From Eutrophocola sp964490145 (GTDB lineage: Bacteria; Pseudomonadota; Gammaproteobacteria; Pseudomonadales; Pseudohongiellaceae), in the NCBI GenBank assembly GCA_964490145.1, contig CAZBBS010000002.1, positions 12,141-76,140 of the forward strand: DNA of 64,000 bases, written 5' to 3'. Each line of letters opens with the position of its first letter. Positions within the stretch are counted from its first letter, which is position 1. The notes under the pieces were generated by a model. It ran no database searches. It had not been told where the DNA came from and worked only from the letters and a program-made list of their open reading frames with translations. The position numbers and the translations under genes are program-made. Shown here one piece after another: positions 43,921 through 52,060 of the stretch.

Positions 43921-43952
43921 AAAATGGAGGGCTCAGGCCCTCCATTTTTTTT
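43921..43952. terminator. Bidirectional terminator between the TonB receptor and modC
   Basis: A 12-bp stem AAAATGGAGGGC / GCCCTCCATTTT with a four-base loop and a long T-run, between converging genes. Confidence 0.93.
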
Positions 43953-43980
43953 GCCTGAAATTCAGGAAGGTGTGGGTTTC

Positions 43981-45051
43981 CTATGCCAGGACGGCGATGG
44001 ATTTGATTTGGGCAAAAACGGCTTTACCGGGGTTCAGTGCCAGTTCTGCAGCCGACTTGCGGGTAATGCGGGCGATAAGGTGGCTGTTTCCCAGTTTCAG
44101 CCTGACCATGACCTGGGAGCGGTTTTCATCCTTCATTTCAACGACGGTGACAGGGAAGATATTCTGAATCGAAGTGCCGTTCTGGTGCGCCAGGGTCAGA
44201 CTGACATCCTGGGCAGCAATACGCAGACGCACATGTTGGCCGATGCTCAGATCAGTGCCTGATACAGTGAACAGCTGGTCCTCGCATTTCAGGTTTATCA
44301 GGCCGTAGGTCGCGTCCAAATCCGACACTTCAGCCTGCAGGAGGCTTTCAGCATCCCGCCTGCGGGAAAGCGGCAGGTCCAGCCGGGTGAGCATTTCCTG
44401 GATGGCGCCGGTGCCAAGCACCTCCCCATTTTTCAGGATGACCAGATTGTCTGCGAGCCTGGCCACCTCATCAGTAGCATGACTGACATAGAGGATGGGT
44501 ATTGCCAGTTCACTCTGCAGTCGCTCAAGGTAGGGCAGGATGTCCAGTTTGAGTTTGTTATCCAGGGAAGAGAGGGGCTCATCCATTAGCAGTAGCTCAG
44601 GACTTGTGGCAAGCGTTCTGGCAATGGCGACCCGTTGCTGTTCGCCCCCCGAAAGAGTTGCCGGCCGACGTTCAAGCAGGTGGCCGATATTGAGCAACGC
44701 GATGATCTCATCAAGCGCTATCCGCCGCCTGTTTTCAGGCATTCTCCGGTAACCGAAATTCAGATTTCCCCTGATATCCAGATGCTGAAAGAGACTGGGT
44801 TCCTGAAACACAAAACCGATCGGGCGTTGATAGGCGGGCAGGAAAGTCTTGTCATCCTGCCAGCATTGGCCGCGAAAATGAATTTGTCCGCCAGGAATCT
44901 GTTCAAGACCTGCAATGGCCCTGAGCAAGGTGGTTTTGCCGCTGCCTGAAGGACCGAATATTGCTGTTACGCCCTGGTCCGGCAGGGCAAGATCCACTGA
45001 CAGCCTGAACCCATCACGCCTCAGATTAAAACGGGTGGTCAGCGTGCTCAT
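43981..45051 (-). CDS. modC: Molybdate ABC transporter ATP-binding protein
   Basis: 356 residues from the ATG at 45051, which overlaps the modB stop (ATGA); a GTG at 45057 is possible. Walker A GPSGSGKTTLL, signature LSGGEQQR and Walker B LLLMDEPLSSLD are present. The C-terminal Mop/TOBE domain (about 290-355, including NIFPVTVVEMKDENRSQVMV) binds oxyanions. It energises molybdate uptake with ModB and ModA. Confidence 0.96.
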   Translation of the reverse strand: MSTLTTRFNLRRDGFRLSVDLALPDQGVTAIFGPSGSGKTTLLRAIAGLEQIPGGQIHFRGQCWQDDKTFLPAYQRPIGFVFQEPSLFQHLDIRGNLNFGYRRMPENRRRIALDEIIALLNIGHLLERRPATLSGGEQQRVAIARTLATSPELLLMDEPLSSLDNKLKLDILPYLERLQSELAIPILYVSHATDEVARLADNLVILKNGEVLGTGAIQEMLTRLDLPLSRRRDAESLLQAEVSDLDATYGLINLKCEDQLFTVSGTDLSIGQHVRLRIAAQDVSLTLAHQNGTSIQNIFPVTVVEMKDENRSQVMVRLKLGNSHLIARITRKSAAELALNPGKAVFAQIKSIAVLA

Positions 45052-45713
45052 TTCCACAGCCTGAAACGTCCGTTAATAGCATAGACACTGGCCAGCATGA
45101 TGAACGAGAGAGCCACCAGTCCCCCGGCCAGCCAGTGGGCATGGGCGTAATCCAGGCTTTCCACGTGATCAAAAATGGCTATGGACAATACCTGGGTATG
45201 CCCTGGAATGTTGCCGCCAATCATCAGCACGACACCAAACTCTCCCAGCGTATGTGCAAAGCCCAGAACACCTGCGGTTAAAAATCCCGGTCTTGCCAGG
45301 GGCAGGGCAACATGCAGGAAGCTGTCCCAGGGATTGGCGCGCAGTGTAGCGGCAACTTCCATTGGGCGGGTACCGATAGCATGGAAAGCATCCTGAAGGG
45401 GTTGAATGACAAAGGGCATGGAGTAAATAACAGAGCCTATGACCAGCCCGGTAAAGGTAAAAGCCAGTGATTCCCCGGTCATTGCGGCGAACGGGCCGTT
45501 GGCACCCAGCAGAAGCAGCAGGTAAAAGCCCAGCACCGTCGGTGGTAAAACCAGGGGGAGGGCAACCAGGGCTTCCAGGGCCGGTTTGAAACGCCAGCGG
45601 GTGCTGGCCAGCCACCAGGCCATGGGTGTTCCAATCACCAGCAGGGTGAAGGTTGCGGTGAACGCCAGCCTGAGCGTCAGAAGCAGTGCGCTGAAATCAT
45701 TGTCGGTAAGCAT
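45048..45713 (-). CDS. modB: Molybdate ABC transporter permease
   Basis: 221 residues with five or six membrane helices. The ABC-coupling EAA-like motif reads EVAATLRANPWDSFLHVALPLARPG. LPLVLPPTVLGFYLLLLLG matches ModB. It lies between modA and modC with short overlaps at both ends (one base with modA), so the three are one operon. Confidence 0.96.
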   Translation of the reverse strand: MLTDNDFSALLLTLRLAFTATFTLLVIGTPMAWWLASTRWRFKPALEALVALPLVLPPTVLGFYLLLLLGANGPFAAMTGESLAFTFTGLVIGSVIYSMPFVIQPLQDAFHAIGTRPMEVAATLRANPWDSFLHVALPLARPGFLTAGVLGFAHTLGEFGVVLMIGGNIPGHTQVLSIAIFDHVESLDYAHAHWLAGGLVALSFIMLASVYAINGRFRLWK

Positions 45714-46474
45714 CAGGGCGAATGATAACCATTGCGACGAATAATCGCCTGCCCAAAATCACTTTTCAGAAAAGCCATGAATTCGGCGGCCGCTTCACTC
45801 TGCTTGAGCTGGACTGCCTCCATCGGCAGGTCGGGATAAAGTCCATCCGGCAGCAGCCAGAAATTACCGGCCTGCATGAAGCGGCCATAAATGATCTGGT
45901 TATAGGTAATGAGGGCAAGTTCCACGTCACCGCCAATGACAAACTGGTAGGTTTGTCCGGGATTGCTGCCGAGTATCAGTTTGTTCTCCAGTCCGTCCCA
46001 GGCTGACAGGTTTTCCAGGGCGGTCCGGGAGGCCTGACCCGTTCGGGAGAGTCTGGGGTTGGTGATCGCCAGTGTCTGGAATTCATGATTTTCCAGGATC
46101 TGCTGGCTGAGTGTACGACCGCCCAGCCCCCAGAGTGCAAGTCGTTGCCGTGCGTAGGTAAAGCGTGAACCCTCGATAGTTTTTCCGGCCTGTTCAAGGG
46201 CAAGCGGGCGTCTGTCGTCATCAGCCAGGAGTATATCGATATCTGCACCTGACATGATCTGTGAATAATGTTCACGGCTGTCACCCGGCTTAACGGTAAT
46301 GCGGTGTTCGCTGACAGCTTCGAATTGCTGCCTCAGACTGTCCAGCGTGACATCAAAGTCGCTGGTTACGGCAATGCTAATTGTGGCTGCAGACAGCCAT
46401 GGGCTGCTGCTGGACAGAATAAGAAAAAACAGGGCAGTTAAACCCGGTCGTTGAACAGGAAATGCGTGATTCAT
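45713..46474 (-). CDS. modA: Molybdate-binding periplasmic protein
   Basis: 253 residues from the ATG at 46474 (an ATG at 46486 is also possible). The signal peptide ends near PWLSAA. SIAVTSDFDVTLDSL, GADIDILLADDDRRPLAL, LAITNPRLSRTGQASRTAL and GGDVELALITYNQI follow ModA, with ATSDF-like oxyanion ligands. Two features are less typical: ADDDRRP in place of the usual SAD sequence, and a shorter central part. It is first in modABC. Confidence 0.9.
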   Translation of the reverse strand: MNHAFPVQRPGLTALFFLILSSSSPWLSAATISIAVTSDFDVTLDSLRQQFEAVSEHRITVKPGDSREHYSQIMSGADIDILLADDDRRPLALEQAGKTIEGSRFTYARQRLALWGLGGRTLSQQILENHEFQTLAITNPRLSRTGQASRTALENLSAWDGLENKLILGSNPGQTYQFVIGGDVELALITYNQIIYGRFMQAGNFWLLPDGLYPDLPMEAVQLKQSEAAAEFMAFLKSDFGQAIIRRNGYHSP

Positions 46475-46547
46475 ACCGCTGGGCATTATGCCAGAATGGA
46501 GCAGAACTGCTAAATCCCGGTGATCTGCACCTGTTGAGTCCTGGCGC

Positions 46548-47150
46548 TCAATCTCCCGGCATGGGTATGAAACCCGACTGGCTGCGAACCCTGCCTATCC
46601 ACGCTTCAATGTGGGGAAAGTAGGCAAGATCGAAGCCGCCTTCGTGGGCAACATGGGTGTAGGCAAACAAGGCAATATCGGCAATGGTCAGGGACTCACC
46701 GACCAGGTAGTCATTTCTTGCCAGATGCTTTTCCATCAGGGTCAGGGCACTTCGTCCACCGGCTTCCTTGCTGTCATATTCGGCCTGGCGCTGTGCCGGC
46801 ATACCCTGGTATTTGTTGATGAACCGGCGAACAGCGATATAGGGTTCATGGCTGTACTGTTCAAAGAACATCCATTCCAGGGTCCTGGCTTTCAGGTAGC
46901 GATCAATGGGAAGCAGTGCGGAACCATAAGCCAGATAGAAAAGTATGGCATTGGATTCTCCCAGGAAACGACCATCCTCGAGTTCCAGCAGCGGGATTTT
47001 GCCATTGGGGTTTTTGTCCAGAAACTCCTCGGTACGAGTATCCCCGTTCATGATGTCTGTGTGAATCCATTCATGGGCAATATCCAGAAATGCACACAGG
47101 AGTTTGATTTTGTAGCAATTGCCTGAAACCAGATCGCCATAGATTTTCAT
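46548..47150 (-). CDS. Glutathione S-transferase family protein
   Basis: 200 residues. The N-terminal thioredoxin-like domain begins KIYGDLVSGNCYKIKLL, with the cis-Pro in GKIPLLELEDGRFLGESNAI, and the C-terminal helical domain has DYLVGESLTIADIALFAYTHVA. Glutathione is used to conjugate or rearrange electrophiles. Some aromatic pathways use GSTs (for example maleylacetoacetate isomerases and beta-etherases), but the specific activity cannot be read here. Confidence 0.9.
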   Translation of the reverse strand: MKIYGDLVSGNCYKIKLLCAFLDIAHEWIHTDIMNGDTRTEEFLDKNPNGKIPLLELEDGRFLGESNAILFYLAYGSALLPIDRYLKARTLEWMFFEQYSHEPYIAVRRFINKYQGMPAQRQAEYDSKEAGGRSALTLMEKHLARNDYLVGESLTIADIALFAYTHVAHEGGFDLAYFPHIEAWIGRVRSQSGFIPMPGD

Positions 47151-47175
47151 TGTTATTGTTCTCCGAAGTAAGCGA

Positions 47176-47466
47176 CTAGCGAGGGAATAGAATTAATGCA
47201 GCAACAAAGATACTCCCGTTCAGTAAAAGTGCCAATATGGGTAAGACACGAGGTTTTTCACCGCGGATCAGACCGATCTGCCCGGTTATCAGGCCGCTCA
47301 GGAGAAGGGCAATCATGAAAGACGTTGCCAGACTGCCAGGGCCATATCCTTTTGGCCCATCGCTGGAGGTATCCAGGGTCGTCATCAGGATGACGGCAAT
47401 CAGGGCAGTGCCATACGCCAGAATGGTGAATAGCGGTTTTTTGTGTTCGGCAGGTGTTTCTGTCAT
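47176..47466 (-). CDS. Small uncharacterised membrane protein
   Basis: 96 residues with three hydrophobic helices (about 13-30, 46-65, 72-94). A polar N-terminus and a loop SSDGPKGYGPG lie between them. I do not recognise the family. It lies between a GST gene and an ABM-like gene on the same strand and may be co-transcribed with them. Confidence 0.65.
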   Translation of the reverse strand: MTETPAEHKKPLFTILAYGTALIAVILMTTLDTSSDGPKGYGPGSLATSFMIALLLSGLITGQIGLIRGEKPRVLPILALLLNGSIFVAALILFPR

Positions 47467-47474
47467 ACGCAGAC

Positions 47475-47837
47475 TCAGCGCCTGAAACCATACTCAAGAG
47501 TGAAATAGTTCGGGTTCAGGGCGGACAGAGGCTCATACAGTTTAGCCAGTTCCTCCCGGTTGCCGTGAATTTCCAGTTTCAACAGGTCGGCAATCTGGAG
47601 GGCCTCCTTGAGCAGATGGTCCACATTTTCCAGGTGTGCCAGGATGCCTTCGGCACCTTCATAACCTTCCCGGCAATGCACTTCATCACCATTGAAGGTA
47701 AAGCCGTAATACAGACAGCGGGCTTCCTCACTGGTTTGCTGGACAAATTGTTCACACAGGCCTTTGAACTCTCCCAGTTTGCTTTTATGGACCTTGAAAT
47801 AGGGAGCTAGAGAGACACAGGAATCGTGGCTGGACAT
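47475..47837 (-). CDS. Small cytoplasmic protein, ABM-like ferredoxin fold
   Basis: 120 residues. YFKVHKSKLGEFKGLCEQFV, CLYYGFTFNGDEVHCREGYE and ILAHLENVDHLLKEAL follow the pattern of dimeric alpha-beta barrel (antibiotic-biosynthesis-monooxygenase-like) proteins. No catalytic activity can be assigned. It lies nine bases upstream of the small membrane protein gene, so the two are probably one unit. Confidence 0.7.
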   Translation of the reverse strand: MSSHDSCVSLAPYFKVHKSKLGEFKGLCEQFVQQTSEEARCLYYGFTFNGDEVHCREGYEGAEGILAHLENVDHLLKEALQIADLLKLEIHGNREELAKLYEPLSALNPNYFTLEYGFRR

Positions 47838-47863
47838 GTTTATACCTCAATATTTTATCTAGG

Positions 47864-47890
47864 AAAAAAAAAGAGGCCGAAGCCTCTTTT
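47864..47890 (-). terminator. Terminator after the LigJ-like gene
   Basis: On the minus strand a 9-bp stem AAAAGAGGC / GCCTCTTTT with a four-base loop is followed by a T-run. It begins seven bases after the stop of the LigJ-like gene. Confidence 0.88.
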
Positions 47891-47896
47891 TTATAA

Positions 47897-48904
47897 TCAG
47901 ATTTTCAGTCTTGGGAAAACCTTGCGGATATTGTGCTCGAAAATATTGGCTTTCTCCTGATCCGAAATATCAGCGTCTTCGATGTAGCGTTTGGTGTCAT
48001 CGAAATAATGCCCGGTTTCCGGATCGATTCCCCTGACAGCACCCACCATTTCCGAGGCAAACAGGATATTTTTGTTGTCGATGACTTTCAGCAGCATATC
48101 AATGCCTTTCTGATGATAAACGCAGGTATCGAAATACACATTGTTCATCACCAGCTCATCAAGCGGCGGCAGTTTCATCATGTCAGCCAGACCGCGGAAA
48201 CGTCCCCAGTGGTACGGAACTGCTCCACCGCCATGAGGGATAATGAATTTAATGGTCGGAAAATCCTGGCATACCGTGCTTTGCATCAGCTGCATGAAAG
48301 CCGTAGTGTCGGCACTCAGGTAATAGGAACCCGTGGAGTGGAAGGCCGGATTGCAGGCACCGCTGACATGAATCATGGCAGGGACATCAAGCTCGACCAT
48401 TTTTTCGTAAATGGGGTACCAGTATTTATCTCCCAGGGGCGGAGAATTGAAATGTCCGCCTGAAGGGTCCAGGTTGAGATTGCAGCCCACGAATCCAAAC
48501 TCTGTTACACAGCGCTCAAGTTCGGCCACTGAGTTGCTCAGATCGGTGCCGGGACTCTGTGGCAGGGCGCAGCCGCCGATGAAATTGTCTGGATACAACT
48601 GGGTGACGCGGTAGATCAGTTCGTTGGTATGCTCGGTCCAGTATTTGCTGGTCCAGGCGTTGCCCACATCGTGCCCCATCCAGGAGGCGCGGGGAGAAAA
48701 AATGGTGTAGTCGGTGCCACGTTCGCGCTGGAGTTTGAGCTGGCTGTTTTCCAGGCTGTCCCTGATCTGGTCATCACTGATGTTAATGTGGCCTTTTTCA
48801 CCCTGAAAGAGCGGATCATTTTTAAGGGCAGCTTTTTGTGCCTCCCGATAATCTCCCAGTTCATCGGGAGCCGTGGTGTAATGGCCATGACAATCTATAA
48901 TCAT
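47897..48904 (-). CDS. ligJ: 4-oxalomesaconate hydratase-like amidohydrolase (LigJ/ACMSD family)
   Basis: 335 residues from the ATG at 48904, starting MIIDCHGHY with the metal ligands H6 and H8. ERGTDYTIFSPRASWMGHDVG, AELERCVTEFGFVGCNLN, DVPAMIHVSGACNPAFHSTG, FIIPHGGGAVPYHWGRFRGL and EMVGAVRGIDPETGHYFDDT match LigJ along its length. LigJ hydrates 4-oxalomesaconate in protocatechuate 4,5-cleavage. No other gene of that pathway (ligAB, ligC, ligI, ligK) is visible, so the substrate may be a related acid. Confidence 0.85.
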   Translation of the reverse strand: MIIDCHGHYTTAPDELGDYREAQKAALKNDPLFQGEKGHINISDDQIRDSLENSQLKLQRERGTDYTIFSPRASWMGHDVGNAWTSKYWTEHTNELIYRVTQLYPDNFIGGCALPQSPGTDLSNSVAELERCVTEFGFVGCNLNLDPSGGHFNSPPLGDKYWYPIYEKMVELDVPAMIHVSGACNPAFHSTGSYYLSADTTAFMQLMQSTVCQDFPTIKFIIPHGGGAVPYHWGRFRGLADMMKLPPLDELVMNNVYFDTCVYHQKGIDMLLKVIDNKNILFASEMVGAVRGIDPETGHYFDDTKRYIEDADISDQEKANIFEHNIRKVFPRLKI

Positions 48905-49193
48905 ACTTCTCTGGTCTCCGGTCATAATAAAGCAGGCGGCTAAGATAGCAGATTTGTAGTTGCCATGCAGTCAGGAAATGGGGGGCAATTTTGCTGCTGA
49001 ATGCCTGGCTGGAGCCCATGAAAATGGCTGGTCCGGTGGGTTTCGATAATCTTGAAACCGGATTGATTGCCGATCCTTTATGGCAATATAAAATACATTA
49101 TTAACAATAAGTTATGTTTAAGATCTAAAGTATTGTGTCACTGTTCAAGTAGTGGGGGAATACTATTCAGTCAGTCTCAGGGAGAAGTGTGGA

Positions 49194-49823
49194 ATGAATG
49201 CGCAAGTAATTGATGATAAAAGAGAAATACGTGAGCTGGTGGACAACTGGGCTATTTTCAGTGATTCCGGTGACTGGGAGCGATTCGCGCAGTGCTGGTT
49301 TGAGGACGGGTATATGTGCGCGACCTGGTTCCAGGCACCGGCCGGTGATTTTATCAAGGCCAGGCGGGAAGGGTTTGATAAGGGTGTCAGCATCATTCAC
49401 TTTCATGGCGGTTTTACCTGTGATGTGGTCGGTGATCGCGCCATTGCCCAGACCAAGATGACGATAAATCAGCGTGCGCCGGTTCATGGAGTGGTTGTGG
49501 ATGTGGTGTGCACCGGCAGATTTTATGATTTTTTTGAAAAGCGCGAGGGGCGCTGGGGGATGGTAAGAAGGCAGCCTATCTATGAAAAGGATCGCCTTGA
49601 TATCGTGGATCCAAATGCCAGCCTTGAGCTCGATCAGGACATTCTCGACGGTTTTCCCGTGGGTTATCAGCATCTGGCCTATCTGCAGTCACAGATTGGC
49701 TATCCGGTAGCCAAAGGCGGTCTGCCAGGACTGAAGGGACCTGAAGTCGAGAAACTGTATGCAGAAGGGCAGGCCTGGCTGTCAGGTGCACAAACACCCG
49801 GACGCCCCGAAGTGATCAAATGA
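49194..49823 (+). CDS. SnoaL/NTF2-like protein
   Basis: 209 residues from the ATG at 49194, which has GGGAGAAG upstream; an ATG at 49152 is rejected. IDDKREIRELVDNWAIFSD and DWERFAQCWFEDGYM form the first helices of the NTF2-like fold, followed by a cone-shaped sheet with GFTCDVVGDRAIAQTKMTI and VVCTGRFYDFFEKREGRWGMV. Many such proteins are dehydratases, isomerases or ring-hydroxylating-dioxygenase small-subunit relatives. It may act on the same pathway as the divergent LigJ-like gene, but this is inference. Confidence 0.8.
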   Translation: MNAQVIDDKREIRELVDNWAIFSDSGDWERFAQCWFEDGYMCATWFQAPAGDFIKARREGFDKGVSIIHFHGGFTCDVVGDRAIAQTKMTINQRAPVHGVVVDVVCTGRFYDFFEKREGRWGMVRRQPIYEKDRLDIVDPNASLELDQDILDGFPVGYQHLAYLQSQIGYPVAKGGLPGLKGPEVEKLYAEGQAWLSGAQTPGRPEVIK

Positions 49824-49925
49824 CCTGTTAGGGGGAAGATTCCGTTAATCAGGCCGATCCTGTATCATGCCGCTTTCCAGGCATCTGCCGGTACGGCTAT
49901 TTCCCTATATAAAACAAGGCTATAG

Positions 49926-50939
49926 ATGAACGCCAAAGCTCAGCCAGAAACTCCAGCATTGATCGACCGTTTTGGGCGACACATAGACTATGTGCGAATC
50001 TCGGTAACGGATCGTTGTGATTTCCGTTGTGTGTATTGCATGGCTGAAGAGATGACTTTTCTTCCCCGTCAACAGGTGCTTTCCCTTGAGGAGATTTACC
50101 AGATTGCCAGGGCCTTTACCGAGCTGGGTGTCAGGAAATTGCGACTCACCGGTGGTGAGCCCCTGGTACGCCGGAATGTGATGACCCTGATTGAGCAATT
50201 GGGGCAGCTTGACGGGTTGGAAGAGTTGCTCTTGACGACCAATGGTTCACAGCTGGAAAAACTGGCCGTGCCCTTACGGGATGCTGGTGTGACTCGAATC
50301 AATATTTCGCTGGACAGTCTGGATGCCGACCTATTTCACCAGATGACCCGCACGGGGAATCTGGACAAGGTTAAGCGGGGTATTGAGGCCGCCGTGAAGG
50401 CAGGTTTCAAAAGCCTGAGAATCAACTCGGTTATCCTGAAAGGGCGGAATGATCACGAAGTGATGGACCTGCTCGAATATGCGATGAGCCTGGGAATCAA
50501 TATCGCTTTTATCGAGGAGATGCCGCTTGGCGAAATTTCTGACCATGCCCGCACCGAGACCATGGTCAGCAATGAGGAAATACGGAACATCATCCAGGAG
50601 CGTTATGATCTGGCGCCGGTTGATATGACTACTGCCGGGCCCTCACGGTATTACAGTATTGCCTCCCACGACTCCCGGGTGGGTTTTATTTCCCCGGTTA
50701 GTCACAATTTCTGTGACACCTGTAATCGTGTACGCCTGACTGTTGAGGGGCGATTGCTGTTATGCCTGGGTAATGAGCACTCCATGGATCTGCGTAAAGT
50801 GATCAGGGAGAACCCCGGGAATACCGACATCCTGAAACAGCACATCGTCCAAGCCATGGATCTGAAACCGCAAAAGCATTATTTCTATGACAAGGATGAG
50901 CCTCAACTGGTCAGGTTCATGAATATGACTGGCGGCTGA
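49926..50939 (+). CDS. moaA: GTP 3',8-cyclase MoaA (molybdenum cofactor synthesis)
   Basis: 337 residues. The radical-SAM cluster is C31-x3-C35-x2-C38 (CDFRCVYCMAEEM). The second cluster lies in the C-terminal CDTCNRVRLTVEGRLLLC. RKLRLTGGEPLVR is the SAM-binding GGEP motif. It converts GTP to the precursor of cyclic pyranopterin monophosphate. moaB follows after about 215 bases; moaC, moaD and moaE are not in the window. Confidence 0.97.
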   Translation: MNAKAQPETPALIDRFGRHIDYVRISVTDRCDFRCVYCMAEEMTFLPRQQVLSLEEIYQIARAFTELGVRKLRLTGGEPLVRRNVMTLIEQLGQLDGLEELLLTTNGSQLEKLAVPLRDAGVTRINISLDSLDADLFHQMTRTGNLDKVKRGIEAAVKAGFKSLRINSVILKGRNDHEVMDLLEYAMSLGINIAFIEEMPLGEISDHARTETMVSNEEIRNIIQERYDLAPVDMTTAGPSRYYSIASHDSRVGFISPVSHNFCDTCNRVRLTVEGRLLLCLGNEHSMDLRKVIRENPGNTDILKQHIVQAMDLKPQKHYFYDKDEPQLVRFMNMTGG

Positions 50940-51155
50940 TGGCTTTGGCCGAAGTTTTTTTCTCTCTTTATATTTCGCTCACCATGTTTTCAATGCCCAT
51001 TAATCGGCGCTCTTTGTCCGGTCTGGCTTCGCCCTGAGTCCGACAAGCTCCCCGGCGCATCGAAAATTCCAACAAGCCCTCTCAACGTTCTTTTTATAAA
51101 ATATATTGAAAACCCATTTAACAGACTCCAAGTTTACCTATCCAGGAAGATACAT

Positions 51156-51680
51156 ATGGCGCACAACAAGCCCCAGAAAGCATTTGTCCCTTTGCAAATA
51201 GCCGTCGTCACAGTTTCAGATACCAGAACGGAAGAAACCGATACCTCCGGCTATTACCTGGCGGATGCTCTGATCGCAGAGGGGCACAATCTCAATGAAA
51301 AACATATCTGCAAGGATGACGTTGAAGATCTCAGAGCCCTGGTAAAAGGGTTGATTGAAAATGATGCAATCCATGCCGTGCTTGTCACCGGAGGAACAGG
51401 TTTTACCAAGCGTGATAATACGGTAGTTTCCCTGTCCCCATTGCTTGAGTCGTCAATAGATGGTTTCGGTGAATTGTTTCGCTACCTGTCCTACAAGGAG
51501 ATTGGTTCATCCACTATCCAGTCTCGTGCGTTTGCAGGCTTGAGCAACAATACCGTGGTGTTTTGTATGCCCGGATCACCGGGAGCCTGCAAGACTGCCT
51601 GGGAAGGAATTATCCGGGAGCAGCTGGATTCGCGGCATCGCCCCTGCAATTTTGTGGACAGAATCACCAGTCGGGATTAG
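51156..51680 (+). CDS. moaB: Molybdenum cofactor biosynthesis protein MoaB
   Basis: 174 residues of the MogA-like family. VVTVSDTRTEETDTSGYYL, LVTGGTGFTKRDNTV, GFGELFRYLSYKEIGSSTIQ and VFCMPGSPGACKTAWE are family motifs for adenylated molybdopterin handling. AGGAAG precedes the ATG by ten bases. With modABC and moaA it marks active molybdenum use, though no molybdoenzyme is visible here. Confidence 0.96.
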   Translation: MAHNKPQKAFVPLQIAVVTVSDTRTEETDTSGYYLADALIAEGHNLNEKHICKDDVEDLRALVKGLIENDAIHAVLVTGGTGFTKRDNTVVSLSPLLESSIDGFGELFRYLSYKEIGSSTIQSRAFAGLSNNTVVFCMPGSPGACKTAWEGIIREQLDSRHRPCNFVDRITSRD

Positions 51681-51949
51681 GCCGGCTTTGACACAGGCAT
51701 TACCAAGGGATACGGGTTGTTGAGGATTTTTTGACGCAGAAAAAAATGCAGCCCGGTTTCCATATTTGGGGGGGAAGGGGCCAGGCTGCGAAGGGGATTC
51801 TTTTCGTTCAGTACTTCAAGGTCGCAGTCTGTTAGCGAGGTCTAGGGGAACCTGGGTTCAGACTGCGGCCGTTGGGGGAATTTGCAATGTCTGATTTGAT
51901 GACTTTTGTGGGGGGAATCTCAAACCAAACTTCTTGCCTGGGTAACGGA
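51681..51949. other. Non-coding stretch with two hairpins and repeated G-runs
   Basis: 269 bases after moaB. Two stems are visible: GCAGCC/GGCTGC (51748-51753 / 51784-51789) and CGCAGTCTG/CAGACTGCG (51823-51831 / 51859-51867). The second stem encloses a smaller AGGT/ACCT stem. Four G-runs of four to seven bases, each followed by A, occur on the plus strand (near 51766, 51845, 51873 and 51908). A structured RNA is possible. No gene longer than the plus sORF at its end is seen. Confidence 0.55.
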
Positions 51950-52039
51950 TTACGCAGAGGCCAGAATGATCAGCACAGGTACAGCGACTACGGCCAGTGT
52001 ACTCAATACGCCAACTGCTACTTCTTCAACAGTTTCTGA
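51887..52039 (+). CDS. Possible 50-residue Cys/Tyr-rich peptide ORF (overlaps the minus sORF)
   Basis: 50 codons from an ATG at 51887, preceded by GGGGGAA seven bases upstream. The peptide begins MSDLMTFVGGISNQTSCLG and has three Cys and several Tyr, Asn and Gln residues in its second half (QCTQYANCYFFNSF). A GG pair at residues 9-10 recalls leader cleavage sites of secreted peptides. It is antisense to the 36-residue membrane sORF over most of its length, so only one is likely to be a real gene; I favour the minus strand. No modification enzyme is nearby. Confidence 0.3.
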   Translation: MSDLMTFVGGISNQTSCLGNGLRRGQNDQHRYSDYGQCTQYANCYFFNSF

Positions 52040-52060
52040 GCTAGTGAATTTAATCGTCAT
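51950..52060 (-). CDS. 36-residue single-helix membrane peptide (sORF)
   Basis: 36 codons from an ATG at 52060, stop at 51950-51952. AAAAGGAGA lies six bases upstream, a near-perfect ribosome-binding site. The peptide has a polar start (MTIKFTSSETVEE) and a hydrophobic helix (VLSTLAVVAVPVLIILASA), typical of small inner-membrane proteins. A possible promoter on the minus strand (TACTAT, complement of 52123-52128) overlaps GGTAAC boxes. I do not recognise the family. The gene is shorter than usual gene-calling cut-offs. Confidence 0.6.
   Translation of the reverse strand: MTIKFTSSETVEEVAVGVLSTLAVVAVPVLIILASA

Noticed and set aside
50940..51155. Possible molybdenum-cofactor riboswitch between moaA and moaB
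   Set aside because: A few bases recall the Moco RNA motif, but I could not fold the conserved core, and the element is normally ahead of moaA. An Infernal search would settle it.
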